Positions 8,026-16,630 are shown, numbered from the stretch's first letter. The stretch is 64,000 nt of DNA from UMGS1590 sp900552455 (GCA_963931105.1 OZ007004.1:372001-436000); one strand, 5' to 3'. Program-made: numbers and translations. Notes: generated by a model from the letters alone, not told the origin.

Positions 8026-9135
8026 TCATACATCCTGCAGCAAATCGTCCACCGTTTTCGCGTCCCCGTAGCCAAGCTTGTCCAGCGTCAGCCCAATCTT
8101 GCGGAAATCCACCTGCAAAAGCGATCCGCCCAGCGTGATCACCGCATCAATGTTCGGCGTCGGCACCCCACAAACTCGCCCCAGATCCGACCACAGCACC
8201 AGCCCGTCCGAGATATCCTCCGTGAAATAGCGCGACGTGATCGACGTCGGCCCCTTGATCTTCGTGAACACCTCACTCGTGTTGAAAAGATGCTGCAAGT
8301 CCTCCTTGTCGTTGTCAAAATAGCCGCGGCGGTAGCGGCTTTCCACCGCATCCTCCAGCTCAAAGCCAAAAGCCCGGCCAATCGCCATGCGCTCCTGCTC
8401 GATCGCGTGCAGCACATTCACCGTGTGTTCCGTGATCCCCTCGCGGTAGAGCCAGAACTCCCCGCCCGAGTATTCAATATGCCCAGCGCTCAACAGACAT
8501 GGCCCAGGGTGCACCTCCGGATTGCCGTTTTCCAGCGTCGTCTCCCAGATATCGCGCCCAGCCACAAGCCCCGGATAAAGCTGCACACAGGCCGCCAGAC
8601 ATTCCTCTGTGTTTTCCTTCGGATAGGCCGCCAAAAACAGCTTCTTCACGCGCAGCGAAAGCTCCACCCGCGCCTCGTCCGGGAACACACGCGTCCCGTA
8701 AGACAGCGAGTTCGCCTCGCACACCTTAAAGCGCGTATCAATGCCCATCGCGCGCGCCTTGCGCGTAAACCGCACACAGCCCATCGCCGCAGCGCCATTG
8801 AAGAAAATGATCTGATCCTCGCGCACAACCGGCGCCAGCACCTCCGCAAAGCGGTCCACCGCATAGCCCGGAACCACCAGCATGATCACCTGCGCATCCT
8901 TCACAGCCTGCTCAATGTCCGTCGTCACCTGCGTGAACGGCACAAACACATCCTTCGGCGGCACCTCGTTCGGCTCCACCAAACGGAAGCCCCCGTTTTT
9001 GCGGATACCCTCCAGGTCGCCAGCAAAATCCGGCAGCTCATAGAGCCAGACATTGAAGCCGCGCTCCGTAAATTCGCAGGCCGCCGTCGCGCCGCCATTG
9101 CCAGCGCCAAGAATCGCAACATTTTTTACTTCCAT
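8026..9135 (-). CDS. NAD/NADP octopine/nopaline (opine) dehydrogenase family, copy 2
   Basis: 369 residues, the same length as copy 1 and colinear with it. It has an AILGAGNGGATAACEFTERG Rossmann motif and the ENGNPEVHPGP block. Differences cluster in the first 100 residues after the nucleotide loop and in the region around residues 150-200. This suggests divergence in substrate choice rather than simple gene dosage. A GGGGGAA site precedes the ATG. The gene is preceded by its own TGGTATAAT promoter. Together with copy 1 it looks like a tandem duplication. Confidence 0.88.
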   Translation of the reverse strand: MEVKNVAILGAGNGGATAACEFTERGFNVWLYELPDFAGDLEGIRKNGGFRLVEPNEVPPKDVFVPFTQVTTDIEQAVKDAQVIMLVVPGYAVDRFAEVLAPVVREDQIIFFNGAAAMGCVRFTRKARAMGIDTRFKVCEANSLSYGTRVFPDEARVELSLRVKKLFLAAYPKENTEECLAACVQLYPGLVAGRDIWETTLENGNPEVHPGPCLLSAGHIEYSGGEFWLYREGITEHTVNVLHAIEQERMAIGRAFGFELEDAVESRYRRGYFDNDKEDLQHLFNTSEVFTKIKGPTSITSRYFTEDISDGLVLWSDLGRVCGVPTPNIDAVITLGGSLLQVDFRKIGLTLDKLGYGDAKTVDDLLQDV

Positions 9136-9206
9136 AGAGATTCCCCCAATTTTTCTGGTTTTCCTCTTGACAACTTATCATTTCAAGAAGTATTTCTTAT
9201 GCATCC

Positions 9207-9212
9207 ATTATA
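9207..9212 (-). promoter_or_regulatory. Extended -10 promoter for opine dehydrogenase copy 2
   Basis: The minus strand reads TGGTATAAT (hexamer 9207-9212), about 72 bases before the ATG. A small dyad, AAGAA-ATAC-TTCTT, lies just downstream in the untranslated leader. Confidence 0.6.
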
Positions 9213-9260
9213 CCACGATATCCCCCATTTGGATACGGCCTTATCATGCTTCTTAACTAT

Positions 9261-9289
9261 AAAAAAAACAGCCGCCGACCATCGTCAGC
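9261..9289 (-). terminator. Terminator after nitroreductase gene
   Basis: On the minus strand GCTGAC-GATG-GTCGGC with a GGC extension is followed by eight T residues (A-run at 9261-9268 on the plus strand). Confidence 0.6.
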
Positions 9290-9302
9290 AGCCGCCATAC
9301 AA

Positions 9303-9827
9303 TCAGCGCACGTAGAACACACGCCCCTTCTTGCGGGCAGGCGCTTCGGGCAGTTCTCCGTCAGGATAGCCCAGGATGCAGTGGCCAACACCGATCACAT
9401 CCCCTTCAACGCCCAGCTCCGCGAGAAACGCCTTTCCTTCCTCGCTCGCATACATCTCCTTCGCGCGGTGGATCCAGCAGGACCCCAGCCCCAGACTCTG
9501 TGCCGCCAGCATCATATTTTCCAGCATCACACAGCCATCGCAGAACTGCGCATCCCGCGCCGTCCGCGCCAGCGCAATCAGCACCACCGGCGCACCGTAG
9601 AACGGATCGTTGTCCGGCTTCGGCGTAAAGCGCGCATTCAGCTTCGAAAGCTTGTCGCGCGTCTCCTTGTCCGAGACCGCCACAATCAACGCGCTCTGCT
9701 CGCCCAGACTCGACGGCGCATAAAGCCCCGCCTCCACAACCGCATCGATCAGCTCCGCCGGCACAGCGTCCGCCTTGTATTTGCGGCAGCTGCGGCGTTC
9801 ACGGATATTTTTCAGTACCTCATTCAT
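9303..9827 (-). CDS. Nitroreductase-family FMN oxidoreductase
   Basis: 174 residues. The N-terminal RERRSCRKYKADAVP is the FMN-phosphate-binding signature of nitroreductases. APSSLGEQ and the C-terminal GVGHCILGYPDG complete the fold. These FMN enzymes reduce quinones, flavins or nitro compounds with NAD(P)H; the native substrate is unknown. It starts six bases after the sensor-kinase stop and may be the last gene of the peptide-efflux operon, though this could be coincidental. A terminator follows. Confidence 0.85.
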   Translation of the reverse strand: MNEVLKNIRERRSCRKYKADAVPAELIDAVVEAGLYAPSSLGEQSALIVAVSDKETRDKLSKLNARFTPKPDNDPFYGAPVVLIALARTARDAQFCDGCVMLENMMLAAQSLGLGSCWIHRAKEMYASEEGKAFLAELGVEGDVIGVGHCILGYPDGELPEAPARKKGRVFYVR

Positions 9828-9833
9828 GTCCGG

Positions 9834-11315
9834 TCATCCTTTCTCGTCATTGTTTTCTTCATTATACCCCTTCTCCACCACAAATTCCAGCGCCAGCGCA
9901 ATCGTCACACAGGCGCCGCCCTCCGCATTGTTTGAGAGCAGCACCCGTCCTCCCATCTGCTCCGCCAGCGTCTGCACAATGAAAAGCCCCAGCCCCGCGT
10001 GACCATCCCGCGTTCCCCGCGCCTCGTCACCGCGGTAAAACTGCTCCGTCGCGTGGCGCAAATCCTTCGCCGAAAAGCCCGGCCCGCTGTCGCGCACCGC
10101 AATGAGGAGCGCATCCTCCGCCTCCTTCGCCGCAAGCGTCAGCGTGCCGCCTTCCGGCATCACAGCCAGCGCATTGTTCACAAGGTTGTCCAGCATCCGC
10201 CAAAGCCGCTCCCTGTCAATGAGATAGCCTCGCGCCAGCCCCGCATCCAGCGCCAGCGCCACCTCCACCTGCTGCAGACGCGCGCGCCCCTCCAGCGCCT
10301 CCGCCATTTCCGCAAGAAAAGCGCGCAGATCCGTCCATTCCCGCTCAAGCCGCGCCTCCCCCGCTTCCAACAGCGACACATCCTGGATCCGCTGGATCAG
10401 CCCCGCCGAACGGTCCACATTCGCCGCAATCACCGCCACATAGCCACGCTGCTCCTCATCCAGCGGCGTATCGTCCGCCAGCGTTTCGTTGTACGCTTTG
10501 ATCACCGCCAGCGGCGTCTTCAGATCATGCGCCAGCGCCGCCACCATCTCGCGCCGTTCCTCCTCCAGCCGCCACTGCCGCGCCAGCGAATCGCCCAGAT
10601 TCGCGCGCATCGCATCAAACGCCGTGCAAAGCTCGCCCAGCTCGTTGTCCTCCGTATAATCGATCGTGAAATCCAGATCCCGCGCCGCGATCTTGTCCGC
10701 CGCGCCGCGCAAAAGCTCCAGCGGCGTGCGGATCTGCGCCGCAAAGCGCCGCGAAAAGAACCAGCTGAAAAATCCCAGCCAGAGCAGGGGCGAGGCCAGC
10801 GCCACCACAAAAAACACCGTCGCCAGCTTCGCCACCGCTGTCGTCCGCGTAAAGCGCAGGTCAAAATCATACGCGCAGCGCACCGCCCCCACCAGCCTGT
10901 TTTCATCGTCAAGGATCGGCACCGTCTGCACATAATACGCCCCTTCGCCGTGGGCAGTATTGACCTCCTGCAGAAGCATCTCGCTGTCCAGCTCCACATT
11001 CTCCGGCGCGTAGGTGCCATAGAGCATGCGCCCCTCCGCATCCACCACCTGATATTTAAGAGCACTGTCGCCCACCGCCGCATCGAGCAGCGGCGCAGCG
11101 CTCGCATTTAAGAGCACAGTGCTCTTATCCCGTGCGAGCACTTCCACATTCTCCACCTGCAGCTCGCTGTAATTCGCCGGCTGAATGTAGCGGTCCTCCA
11201 CCAGCAAAAAAACAGCGCCCGCGATCAGATACGTCACCAGCGTCGCCCCCACCGTCGCCACCAGGATCTTCGCCAGCGTGCGGCGCATCCCGCCTTCAAG
11301 CGTGTGCCATTTCAT
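9834..11315 (-). CDS. Membrane sensor histidine kinase of the antimicrobial-peptide ABC operon
   Basis: 493 residues. Transmembrane helix about 13-38, an extracytoplasmic sensor of about 120 residues, a second helix about 163-187, HAMP, then a dimerisation domain with the phospho-acceptor in LAHDLKTPLA (His263). The ATPase domain has NLVNNA, DSGPGF and GLGLF boxes. The ATG at 11315 overlaps the response-regulator stop (ATGA), showing translational coupling. The gene order ABC transporter-regulator-kinase and the large external domain resemble lantibiotic-sensing systems such as CprK of Clostridioides. The inducer is inferred, not shown. Confidence 0.87.
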   Translation of the reverse strand: MKWHTLEGGMRRTLAKILVATVGATLVTYLIAGAVFLLVEDRYIQPANYSELQVENVEVLARDKSTVLLNASAAPLLDAAVGDSALKYQVVDAEGRMLYGTYAPENVELDSEMLLQEVNTAHGEGAYYVQTVPILDDENRLVGAVRCAYDFDLRFTRTTAVAKLATVFFVVALASPLLWLGFFSWFFSRRFAAQIRTPLELLRGAADKIAARDLDFTIDYTEDNELGELCTAFDAMRANLGDSLARQWRLEEERREMVAALAHDLKTPLAVIKAYNETLADDTPLDEEQRGYVAVIAANVDRSAGLIQRIQDVSLLEAGEARLEREWTDLRAFLAEMAEALEGRARLQQVEVALALDAGLARGYLIDRERLWRMLDNLVNNALAVMPEGGTLTLAAKEAEDALLIAVRDSGPGFSAKDLRHATEQFYRGDEARGTRDGHAGLGLFIVQTLAEQMGGRVLLSNNAEGGACVTIALALEFVVEKGYNEENNDEKG

Positions 11316-12016
11316 CGCGCCCCCTCCTCCTTCTGCCAGCGGTAGCCAATCCCCCACACCGTCGCCACAGGATCTTCCGCCCCCGCTTTTTTAATTTTCG
11401 CCCGCGCCTTGCGCAAATGCTCCGCCACCACATCCGCATTCCCCTCCGCATCATAGCCCCAGACCCGCTCGTAGATCTGCTCCCGCGAAAAAATCTGCCC
11501 CGGATGCAGCGCCAGAAATTCCACCACCGCATATTCGTGCTTCGTCAGCGCCAGCTGCACATCGCCCACCTGCACACACCGCGCCCTCAGATCGATCGCA
11601 ATCTCGCCGAAATACAGCCGCGGCCGCTTCTGCGTAGCGCCAGCCCCCTGCGCCCGGCGTTCACGCCGCAGATTCGCTTCGATCTTCGCCATCAGCTCGC
11701 GCATCCCGAAAGGCTTCGTGATATAATCGTCGCCGCCCAGCGTCAGTCCCTGGATCTTGTCCGACTCCGCCTGACGCGCGCTGAGGAAGAGGATCGGACA
11801 GATCACCTCGTCGCGGATCGCGCGGCACACATCAAAGCCATCCATCTCCGGCATCATAATATCCAACAGGATCAGATCCGGCAGCTCCCGCCGCGCCAGC
11901 TCCGCGCCCGCGCGTCCGTCGTAGGCCGTGAACACCTCGTGACCATTCGTGCGCAGCTTTTTTGCGAGCAGCGCCACCAGATCCCGCTCGTCGTCTATAA
12001 TCAGGATCTTACTCAT
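11312..12016 (-). CDS. OmpR-family response regulator of the antimicrobial-peptide ABC operon
   Basis: 234 residues. The receiver domain has acidic pocket DDE (9-11), phospho-acceptor Asp52 in LLDIMMP and the TKPF Lys at 101. The C-terminal winged helix ends with VATVWGIGYRW, typical of OmpR/PhoB regulators. The start at 12016 follows CGGAGGTG; the longer frame to 12040 has no ribosome site. It lies 21 bases after the permease gene. It probably controls the operon itself: two TTTCTTGG repeats spaced 11 bases apart lie at the operon promoter, a usual layout for this family. Confidence 0.9.
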   Translation of the reverse strand: MSKILIIDDERDLVALLAKKLRTNGHEVFTAYDGRAGAELARRELPDLILLDIMMPEMDGFDVCRAIRDEVICPILFLSARQAESDKIQGLTLGGDDYITKPFGMRELMAKIEANLRRERRAQGAGATQKRPRLYFGEIAIDLRARCVQVGDVQLALTKHEYAVVEFLALHPGQIFSREQIYERVWGYDAEGNADVVAEHLRKARAKIKKAGAEDPVATVWGIGYRWQKEEGAR

Positions 12017-12036
12017 AAGAGCACCTCCGTTCGTCA

Positions 12037-12804
12037 TCATTCACCAGTGTCGCGCCCGTCCCAGCGGGAAAACCACGCGCATCCACCAACTATGAGAAGC
12101 ATACCACCGACAAGCGCCAGCGCGCAAGCCAAACCAGCCTGCGCCATAAACGCTTCCACCAGCGTCGCATTAATCTCCTGCGACTGCCCGATCGCCACCG
12201 CGCTCGCCAGCCGCACCGGCCAGGCCCAGGGAACAAACGGCCAGATCGCATCGCCGAGCAGCGTGCCGCCGAGAATCGCCGCAATGAGCATGCCGCCCAT
12301 GCCGACCCCAATCGATACCCCCATCCCAAAAGCAAACGCGAGCCACAGCGACAGCGCCGCCAGCGGAATCGCCGCCAGCCAGCAGACAGCGCCCGCTTCC
12401 GCATAGAGCAACGCACCGCCGCTCGCATAACCGCCCAGCCAGAGCCCCAGCACAAAAGCACCGACCGCAAGCCCCGTCGCCACCGCCGCCAGCAATAAGA
12501 GCAGCGCCAGCTTCACCAGATAGAGCAACGCCCGCGGTTTTGCACAGAGCAACAGCCCGTTAAAATTCGCCGCGTCCTCCTCCTCATGCACCAGCTGCCC
12601 CGCCACAATCGCCAGCGCAAGTGGCATCACCAGCGCCGCCCAGACCGAGAAAAATCCGGAAAACGCCGACCCCGCTGCGATCCACGGCCGCCCCGCAACA
12701 TACCAGGCCAGCACCGCCCCGACTAGCGGCGAGAGCAGAAAAACCAACGGCCGCAGCGCGCCGCCCTTCGTTTTCAGCCATTCTGCGCAGAAAATCCCCA
12801 TCAT
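12037..12804 (-). CDS. ABC-2 permease, lantibiotic-immunity MutG/SpaG-like
   Basis: 255 residues with about six hydrophobic helices and a short N-terminal amphipathic stretch (MMGIFCAEWLKTKGGALRPL), typical of MutG/EpiG permeases. It should pair with the second permease and the ATPase upstream to remove cationic antimicrobial peptides from the membrane. The start overlaps the preceding stop by four bases (ATGA). The family assignment rests on topology and gene order more than on motifs. Confidence 0.78.
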   Translation of the reverse strand: MMGIFCAEWLKTKGGALRPLVFLLSPLVGAVLAWYVAGRPWIAAGSAFSGFFSVWAALVMPLALAIVAGQLVHEEEDAANFNGLLLCAKPRALLYLVKLALLLLLAAVATGLAVGAFVLGLWLGGYASGGALLYAEAGAVCWLAAIPLAALSLWLAFAFGMGVSIGVGMGGMLIAAILGGTLLGDAIWPFVPWAWPVRLASAVAIGQSQEINATLVEAFMAQAGLACALALVGGMLLIVGGCAWFSRWDGRDTGE

Positions 12805-13550
12805 TTGCTCTCCCTCCGCTCAAACCACAGCGCCGTCAGCATCGACAGCACCACAAACACCACAAGCGACACCAAAATCCCCACAGGAATCACCCCCGCA
12901 TCCAGAAGCCCATCGCCTGCAGAAAGCACAATCCCGTTCGGATGCACACCGATCGTCGGACACATCAGCCGCGACGCCCAGCTCCACGGACAGAAGATCC
13001 AGAGCTTCGTCGGCGCCAAAAGCACACCCACGATCATCCCCGCCGCCGCAAGGGCAATGCTCGCAAGCATTCCCGCCCACGTCGCCAGCCACAGCTGCAG
13101 CGGGATCAGCGCCAGCGTCGCAATCCAGCAGAGCAGCGCCGCCAACAGCATCACTCCAAGCGGCGGCACATCTCCCTGCAGCATCCCGCAGATCAGATCG
13201 CCCAGCACAAGCACCAACGACGAGCACGCCGCGATCAGCGCCATGCCCAGGATTTTCCCCAGCCAGATGCGCCGCGGTGCAAGCACCTCCCCTTTCAGCA
13301 CGCGATAATTTCCCGCCTTGCGCTCAAGACTCGCCACCATCCCTGCAAAAAGCCCATAGCCCAGCGGCAGAAACGTCACCGGCCACCAATTGAAGCTCAT
13401 CACCAAAATCCCGTTCCAATCGTAGCTCCCCGGCACCAGATAGCTCGTCACCAGCGAATACGCCGCAAAAAAGAGCGGAATAAAGATCACCAGCTTCGCC
13501 ATAAACGTGCGCTTGTATTTCAGCATTTCCGCGCGTAACATTCCCATCAT
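12801..13550 (-). CDS. ABC-2 permease, lantibiotic-immunity MutE/EpiE-like
   Basis: 249 residues with six predicted membrane spans. The N-terminus MMGMLRAEMLKYKRTFMAKL resembles MutE/EpiE proteins and the sister permease next to it. It overlaps the ATPase stop (ATGA at 13547-13550) and the MutG-like start (12801-12804). Tight overlaps mean the three proteins are made together as one transporter. Confidence 0.78.
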   Translation of the reverse strand: MMGMLRAEMLKYKRTFMAKLVIFIPLFFAAYSLVTSYLVPGSYDWNGILVMSFNWWPVTFLPLGYGLFAGMVASLERKAGNYRVLKGEVLAPRRIWLGKILGMALIAACSSLVLVLGDLICGMLQGDVPPLGVMLLAALLCWIATLALIPLQLWLATWAGMLASIALAAAGMIVGVLLAPTKLWIFCPWSWASRLMCPTIGVHPNGIVLSAGDGLLDAGVIPVGILVSLVVFVVLSMLTALWFERRESK

Positions 13551-14251
13551 CGTTTCATTCCTCCTTGCAGCACCGTCTCCGTGAAAAATTGCTCCAGATT
13601 TTCCTGCTGCGGCGGCATCCCCTGAAAGAGCAGCCGCCCGCCGCTCAAAATACCAATCTCGTCCACAACCTGCGCCACCTCCGACAAAATATGGCTGGAA
13701 AGGATCACCGTGATCCCCTGCCCCGGAAACGACGCGATCAGTTCGCGCAATTCCTGAATTCCAAACGGGTCCAGCCCGTTCGTCGGTTCATCCAGCACCA
13801 AAAGCGCCGGATCGTTCAACAGCGCCACCGCAATCCCCAGCCGCTGCTTCATCCCCAGGCTAAACTGGCCCGCACGCTTGCGTCCCGTGTCCACGAGATC
13901 CACAATCTCCAGCACCTCAGCAATACGCGATTCCGGAACGCCCAGCATCCGCGTATGCACGCGCAGGTTTTCCCGCGCCGTCAGATTCGGATAAAGCGCC
14001 GGCCCCTCGATGAGCGCCCCCATCTGCGCCAGCGCGCGCCGCGACCACCGCGCACCGTCGAAAATGATCTCGCCGCCGCTCGGCCGCAAAAGCCCCATGA
14101 TCATCTTCAGCGTCGTCGATTTTCCAGCGCCGTTCGGCCCCAAAAGCCCATACACAGAACCGCGCCGCACCGCCAGCGACACCCCCTCCACCACCATCTG
14201 ATGGCGAAAAGTCTTCGTCAGATTTTTTGTTTCAAGAATGTAGTCTGCCAT
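13547..14251 (-). CDS. ABC transporter ATPase, lantibiotic-protection (BcrA/MutF-like)
   Basis: 234 residues. Walker A is GPNGAGKST (about 38-46), signature FSLGMKQRL, Walker B LLVLDEPTNGLDP, and a switch His in SSHILSE. BcrA/EpiF-type ATPases drive two-permease exporters that protect against bacitracin or lantibiotics. The ATG at 14251 follows GAAAGGACGGAG; the open frame further upstream has no site. It is the first gene of a five-gene operon: ATPase, two permeases, regulator, kinase. Confidence 0.88.
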   Translation of the reverse strand: MADYILETKNLTKTFRHQMVVEGVSLAVRRGSVYGLLGPNGAGKSTTLKMIMGLLRPSGGEIIFDGARWSRRALAQMGALIEGPALYPNLTARENLRVHTRMLGVPESRIAEVLEIVDLVDTGRKRAGQFSLGMKQRLGIAVALLNDPALLVLDEPTNGLDPFGIQELRELIASFPGQGITVILSSHILSEVAQVVDEIGILSGGRLLFQGMPPQQENLEQFFTETVLQGGMKR

Positions 14252-14283
14252 GATTCTCCGTCCTTTCTCATTTCTGTATCTCA

Positions 14284-14319
14284 AGAATAGCAGACAAAAT
14301 CCAAGAAACAGCCAAGAAA
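14284..14319 (-). promoter_or_regulatory. Promoter with direct-repeat operator for the peptide-efflux operon
   Basis: On the minus strand TTTCTTGG-CTG-TTTCTTGG (14301-14319) repeats with an 11-base period and covers the -35 zone of a candidate -10, TATTCT (14284-14289). A tandem repeat spaced by one helical turn is the usual target layout of OmpR-family regulators, so the operon's own regulator may bind here. Confidence 0.5.
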
Positions 14320-14356
14320 GCAGCATTTTTTCGCCGTGCAATTCTCGTGCATTCTC

Positions 14357-14385
14357 TTGCATTTGCACAGGATTCGTCGTAAAAT
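14357..14385 (+). promoter_or_regulatory. Promoter for the RelB/DinJ-like gene
   Basis: TTGCAT (14357-14362), a 17-base spacer, and TAAAAT (14380-14385). A second possible -10, TATAAA, lies at 14391. Confidence 0.55.
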
Positions 14386-14420
14386 ATGGGTATAAAATCC
14401 ATATAAAGGAGAGGATCCCC

Positions 14421-14708
14421 ATGTCCGTTGCGAAAAACACCACCAATCTCACCATCCGTCTCGACAGCGATCTCAAGAAAGACTGCGAAGCCCTCTACGC
14501 CGAGCTCGGCATGTCCCTTTCCACCGCCATCAACGTCTTTCTGCGCCAGTCGCTGCGCAAAGGCGGCCTCCCCTTCGACGCCCGTCTCGACGACCAGCCA
14601 AACCGCACCACCATCGAAGCCATGCTCGAAGCCGAACGCATCGCCAAAGATCCAACGGCGAAGCGCTACAACGATCTTGACGAATTATTCAAGGATCTAA
14701 AAAGCTGA
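14421..14708 (+). CDS. RelB/DinJ-family antitoxin, no toxin gene adjacent
   Basis: 95 residues. The N-terminal ribbon-helix-helix segment NLTIRLDSDLKKDCEALYAE is followed by LGMSLSTAINVFLRQSLRKGGLPF, the hallmark of DinJ/RelB antitoxins. These bind and block a YafQ/RelE-type ribonuclease and repress their own promoter. An AAAGGAG site precedes the ATG. A strong terminator follows immediately and the next gene is an unrelated leftward lipoprotein gene, so the usual downstream toxin is missing. Confidence 0.85.
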   Translation: MSVAKNTTNLTIRLDSDLKKDCEALYAELGMSLSTAINVFLRQSLRKGGLPFDARLDDQPNRTTIEAMLEAERIAKDPTAKRYNDLDELFKDLKS

Positions 14709-14720
14709 AAATGATCACCC

Positions 14721-14748
14721 ACCACCGCTCAACAGCGGTGGTATTTTC
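14721..14748 (+). terminator. Terminator after RelB/DinJ-like gene
   Basis: ACCACCGCT-CAAC-AGCGGTGGT followed by ATTTTC; only 12 bases after the stop codon. Confidence 0.8.
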
Positions 14749-14761
14749 ATCTGCAGGCAGC

Positions 14762-14791
14762 AAAAAAGCCCCGCGCATGTGCGCGAGGCTT
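14762..14791 (-). terminator. Terminator after the FxLYD lipoprotein gene
   Basis: On the minus strand AAGCCTCGCGCACATGCGCG continues as GGGCTT and six T residues. Confidence 0.8.
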
Positions 14792-14803
14792 GAAAAATCT
14801 GTG

Positions 14804-15967
14804 TTACGCCGGTTCCTGCGTCACATAAACGTCGTAGGAATCGTAATCGCTGAAACCACTCTTGGCAGCAATGTTAAAGGTTGTCGTGTCGCCGGCGACA
14901 ATGCCGCCAACCTGACCAGTCACACCGCCGACAATGTTGCCGTCTTTCTTAAAGACGATGGTCGCGATGACACCGCCAAGATCTTCGTCAGAATCGTTGG
15001 TGATGGTGCCGGTGAAATACATCTGGTCGCCATTTTTCTCTTCGGTGACTTCACCGACGGTGAAATCCTTGACAGAATGGATGCCGGAGCCTTCGAAGGT
15101 CTTGAAATCATAGTCGTTGTTCTCGACGGTGATCTCCACATCTGCCGGGCTGCCCTTTGGACAGTTGATCGCATCCCCGAAGCAGAACGTATCACCAGGC
15201 GCAACGGCGAAAAGCGAACGATTCTGCTTCGTCAGCACGCGTCCCTCACTGTCGAGCACGGTGATCTCGATGTTTGGCGAAACAATGGCGTTGTATTCGT
15301 TCGGATTGGTGATCTCCACAGCGTAATAGATCAGCGAATTGCCGCCGCCCAGAGATTCTACCGAGTAGCCACTGTCGACCATCTCAATATCCTTGACCTC
15401 TTCAGCCGCTGCTGCCGCTGCAGCATCTGCAGAAGCCTGCTGCTGTTCCGCAGCCTTGGCCGCATCCTCAGCAGCCTGCTGCTCTTCCTCAGACACTTCC
15501 ACAGCCAGATAGGTGTAGTCCGTCTCCGCAGGAATGAGCACCGTCTCCACGCCAGTGTCCGACGCAGCCAGCGTCAGCTTGCCGTCTGCGTAGGTAAACG
15601 TGCGGCTGGCATCCACAGAAGCATAGGCGCTCGTATTCATAATGGCATCATTGCGGGTGGATTCCCAGGTGTAGGTGTCTGGTTTATCCTTTGGCGCCTT
15701 GTAGCTTCCTGCCCAGTAAACAGACCCATTCTGGTCATAGCTGGAGACCCAGTGCAGCTCGATGAGATTGTCTTTGATAAAACCAGCGAGGTAATAGTCG
15801 CTGCCCTGCACCTCGGCGATCCAGCTGCCTTCCAGGTTCAGGGTTTCTGCCGGCGCATTTTCTGATTCTGCCGACGCCGACGACGTATCCCCACCACTTC
15901 CACATCCTGCCAACAGCAGCATCGCACCAACGAGCGCCATGGCAAGGATCTTCTTTCTTAATTTCAT
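14804..15967 (-). CDS. Lipoprotein with C-terminal FxLYD-like domain, unknown function
   Basis: 387 residues. The signal peptide ends in lipobox LLLAGC (Cys22), so the protein is anchored to the outer face of the membrane. After a Ser/Ala/Glu linker, residues about 45-165 form a beta-rich domain. An Ala/Gln/Glu-rich coiled stretch (about 180-215) then leads to two Ig-like beta domains; the last carries the TGTITNDSDEDLGGVIATIVF pattern seen in FxLYD domains. Function unknown. It has its own promoter and terminator, so it is monocistronic. Confidence 0.75.
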   Translation of the reverse strand: MKLRKKILAMALVGAMLLLAGCGSGGDTSSASAESENAPAETLNLEGSWIAEVQGSDYYLAGFIKDNLIELHWVSSYDQNGSVYWAGSYKAPKDKPDTYTWESTRNDAIMNTSAYASVDASRTFTYADGKLTLAASDTGVETVLIPAETDYTYLAVEVSEEEQQAAEDAAKAAEQQQASADAAAAAAAEEVKDIEMVDSGYSVESLGGGNSLIYYAVEITNPNEYNAIVSPNIEITVLDSEGRVLTKQNRSLFAVAPGDTFCFGDAINCPKGSPADVEITVENNDYDFKTFEGSGIHSVKDFTVGEVTEEKNGDQMYFTGTITNDSDEDLGGVIATIVFKKDGNIVGGVTGQVGGIVAGDTTTFNIAAKSGFSDYDSYDVYVTQEPA

Positions 15968-16039
15968 GATGATTTCTCTCCTTAATTCATCTTCCGGCCG
16001 CTGCGCCGAAAAACCGTCTCTTGAAATTATTACAAATTA

Positions 16040-16068
16040 ATTACACCATAGATTGGTCAAATTTGCAA
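16040..16068 (-). promoter_or_regulatory. Promoter for the FxLYD lipoprotein gene
   Basis: On the minus strand TTGCAA (16063-16068), 17 bases, TGTAAT (16040-16045), about 70 bases before the ATG. Confidence 0.5.
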
Positions 16069-16120
16069 TTGTAATTTTCGTAGGACTCTTCCATCTTTTT
16101 TAGAAAACCCTACAATCCCC

Positions 16121-16630
16121 TTATTCCATCAATATCCCCAGCGCTGCCAGCGCCCTGCGCACACGCTCCGCAGCCGCTTCATCCGGGCACTGCAGCGTGT
16201 GCAGATGAATGCCGTCTGTGAGCACGCTGATCGGCTGCGCCGATGCGCTCGTTGCTTTTTCGATAAACGCCGCCACCTCATACCGGCTCGACAGATTGAG
16301 CTGTCCCGTGAGCTGTCCGTAGATTGGATGGGAGACGATCACATCCAGCACCGTACAGCCCTGATCCACGATCGCGTTGAGCTCCTCCTGCATCTGCGCC
16401 GCATCATGGCGACAGGCCACCTGGCAGACCACGCCGCTGCGCGCGCGCTCGCAGATATAGCCGTGAGGCGTCGCCAGGATCTCATGACCAGCAGCGCGCA
16501 AAAGCGCCACATCCCCGACAATGATCTGCCGGCTCACCGAAAAATCCGCCGCCAGTTTGGACGCGCTGATCGCTTCGTCCGCAGATGCCAGCCGCGCCAA
16601 TATTTTCTCCCGTCGCTCTTTTGCGTTCAT
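16121..16630 (-). CDS. niaR: NiaR-type niacin-responsive transcriptional repressor (HTH_11 + 3H domain)
   Basis: 169 residues. An N-terminal winged HTH (ISASKLAADFSVSRQIIVGDVALLRAAG) precedes a 3H domain whose three conserved His-containing motifs are visible: CRHDA, SHPIYG and GIHLHTL. The 3H domain binds a metal and nicotinate; NiaR represses NAD-synthesis or niacin-uptake genes when niacin is plentiful. I chose the ATG at 16630, nine bases after AAGAGG; a GTG at 16636 is an alternative. The neighbouring membrane transporters could be targets, but no niacin-transport identity is visible. Confidence 0.88.
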   Translation of the reverse strand: MNAKERREKILARLASADEAISASKLAADFSVSRQIIVGDVALLRAAGHEILATPHGYICERARSGVVCQVACRHDAAQMQEELNAIVDQGCTVLDVIVSHPIYGQLTGQLNLSSRYEVAAFIEKATSASAQPISVLTDGIHLHTLQCPDEAAAERVRRALAALGILME

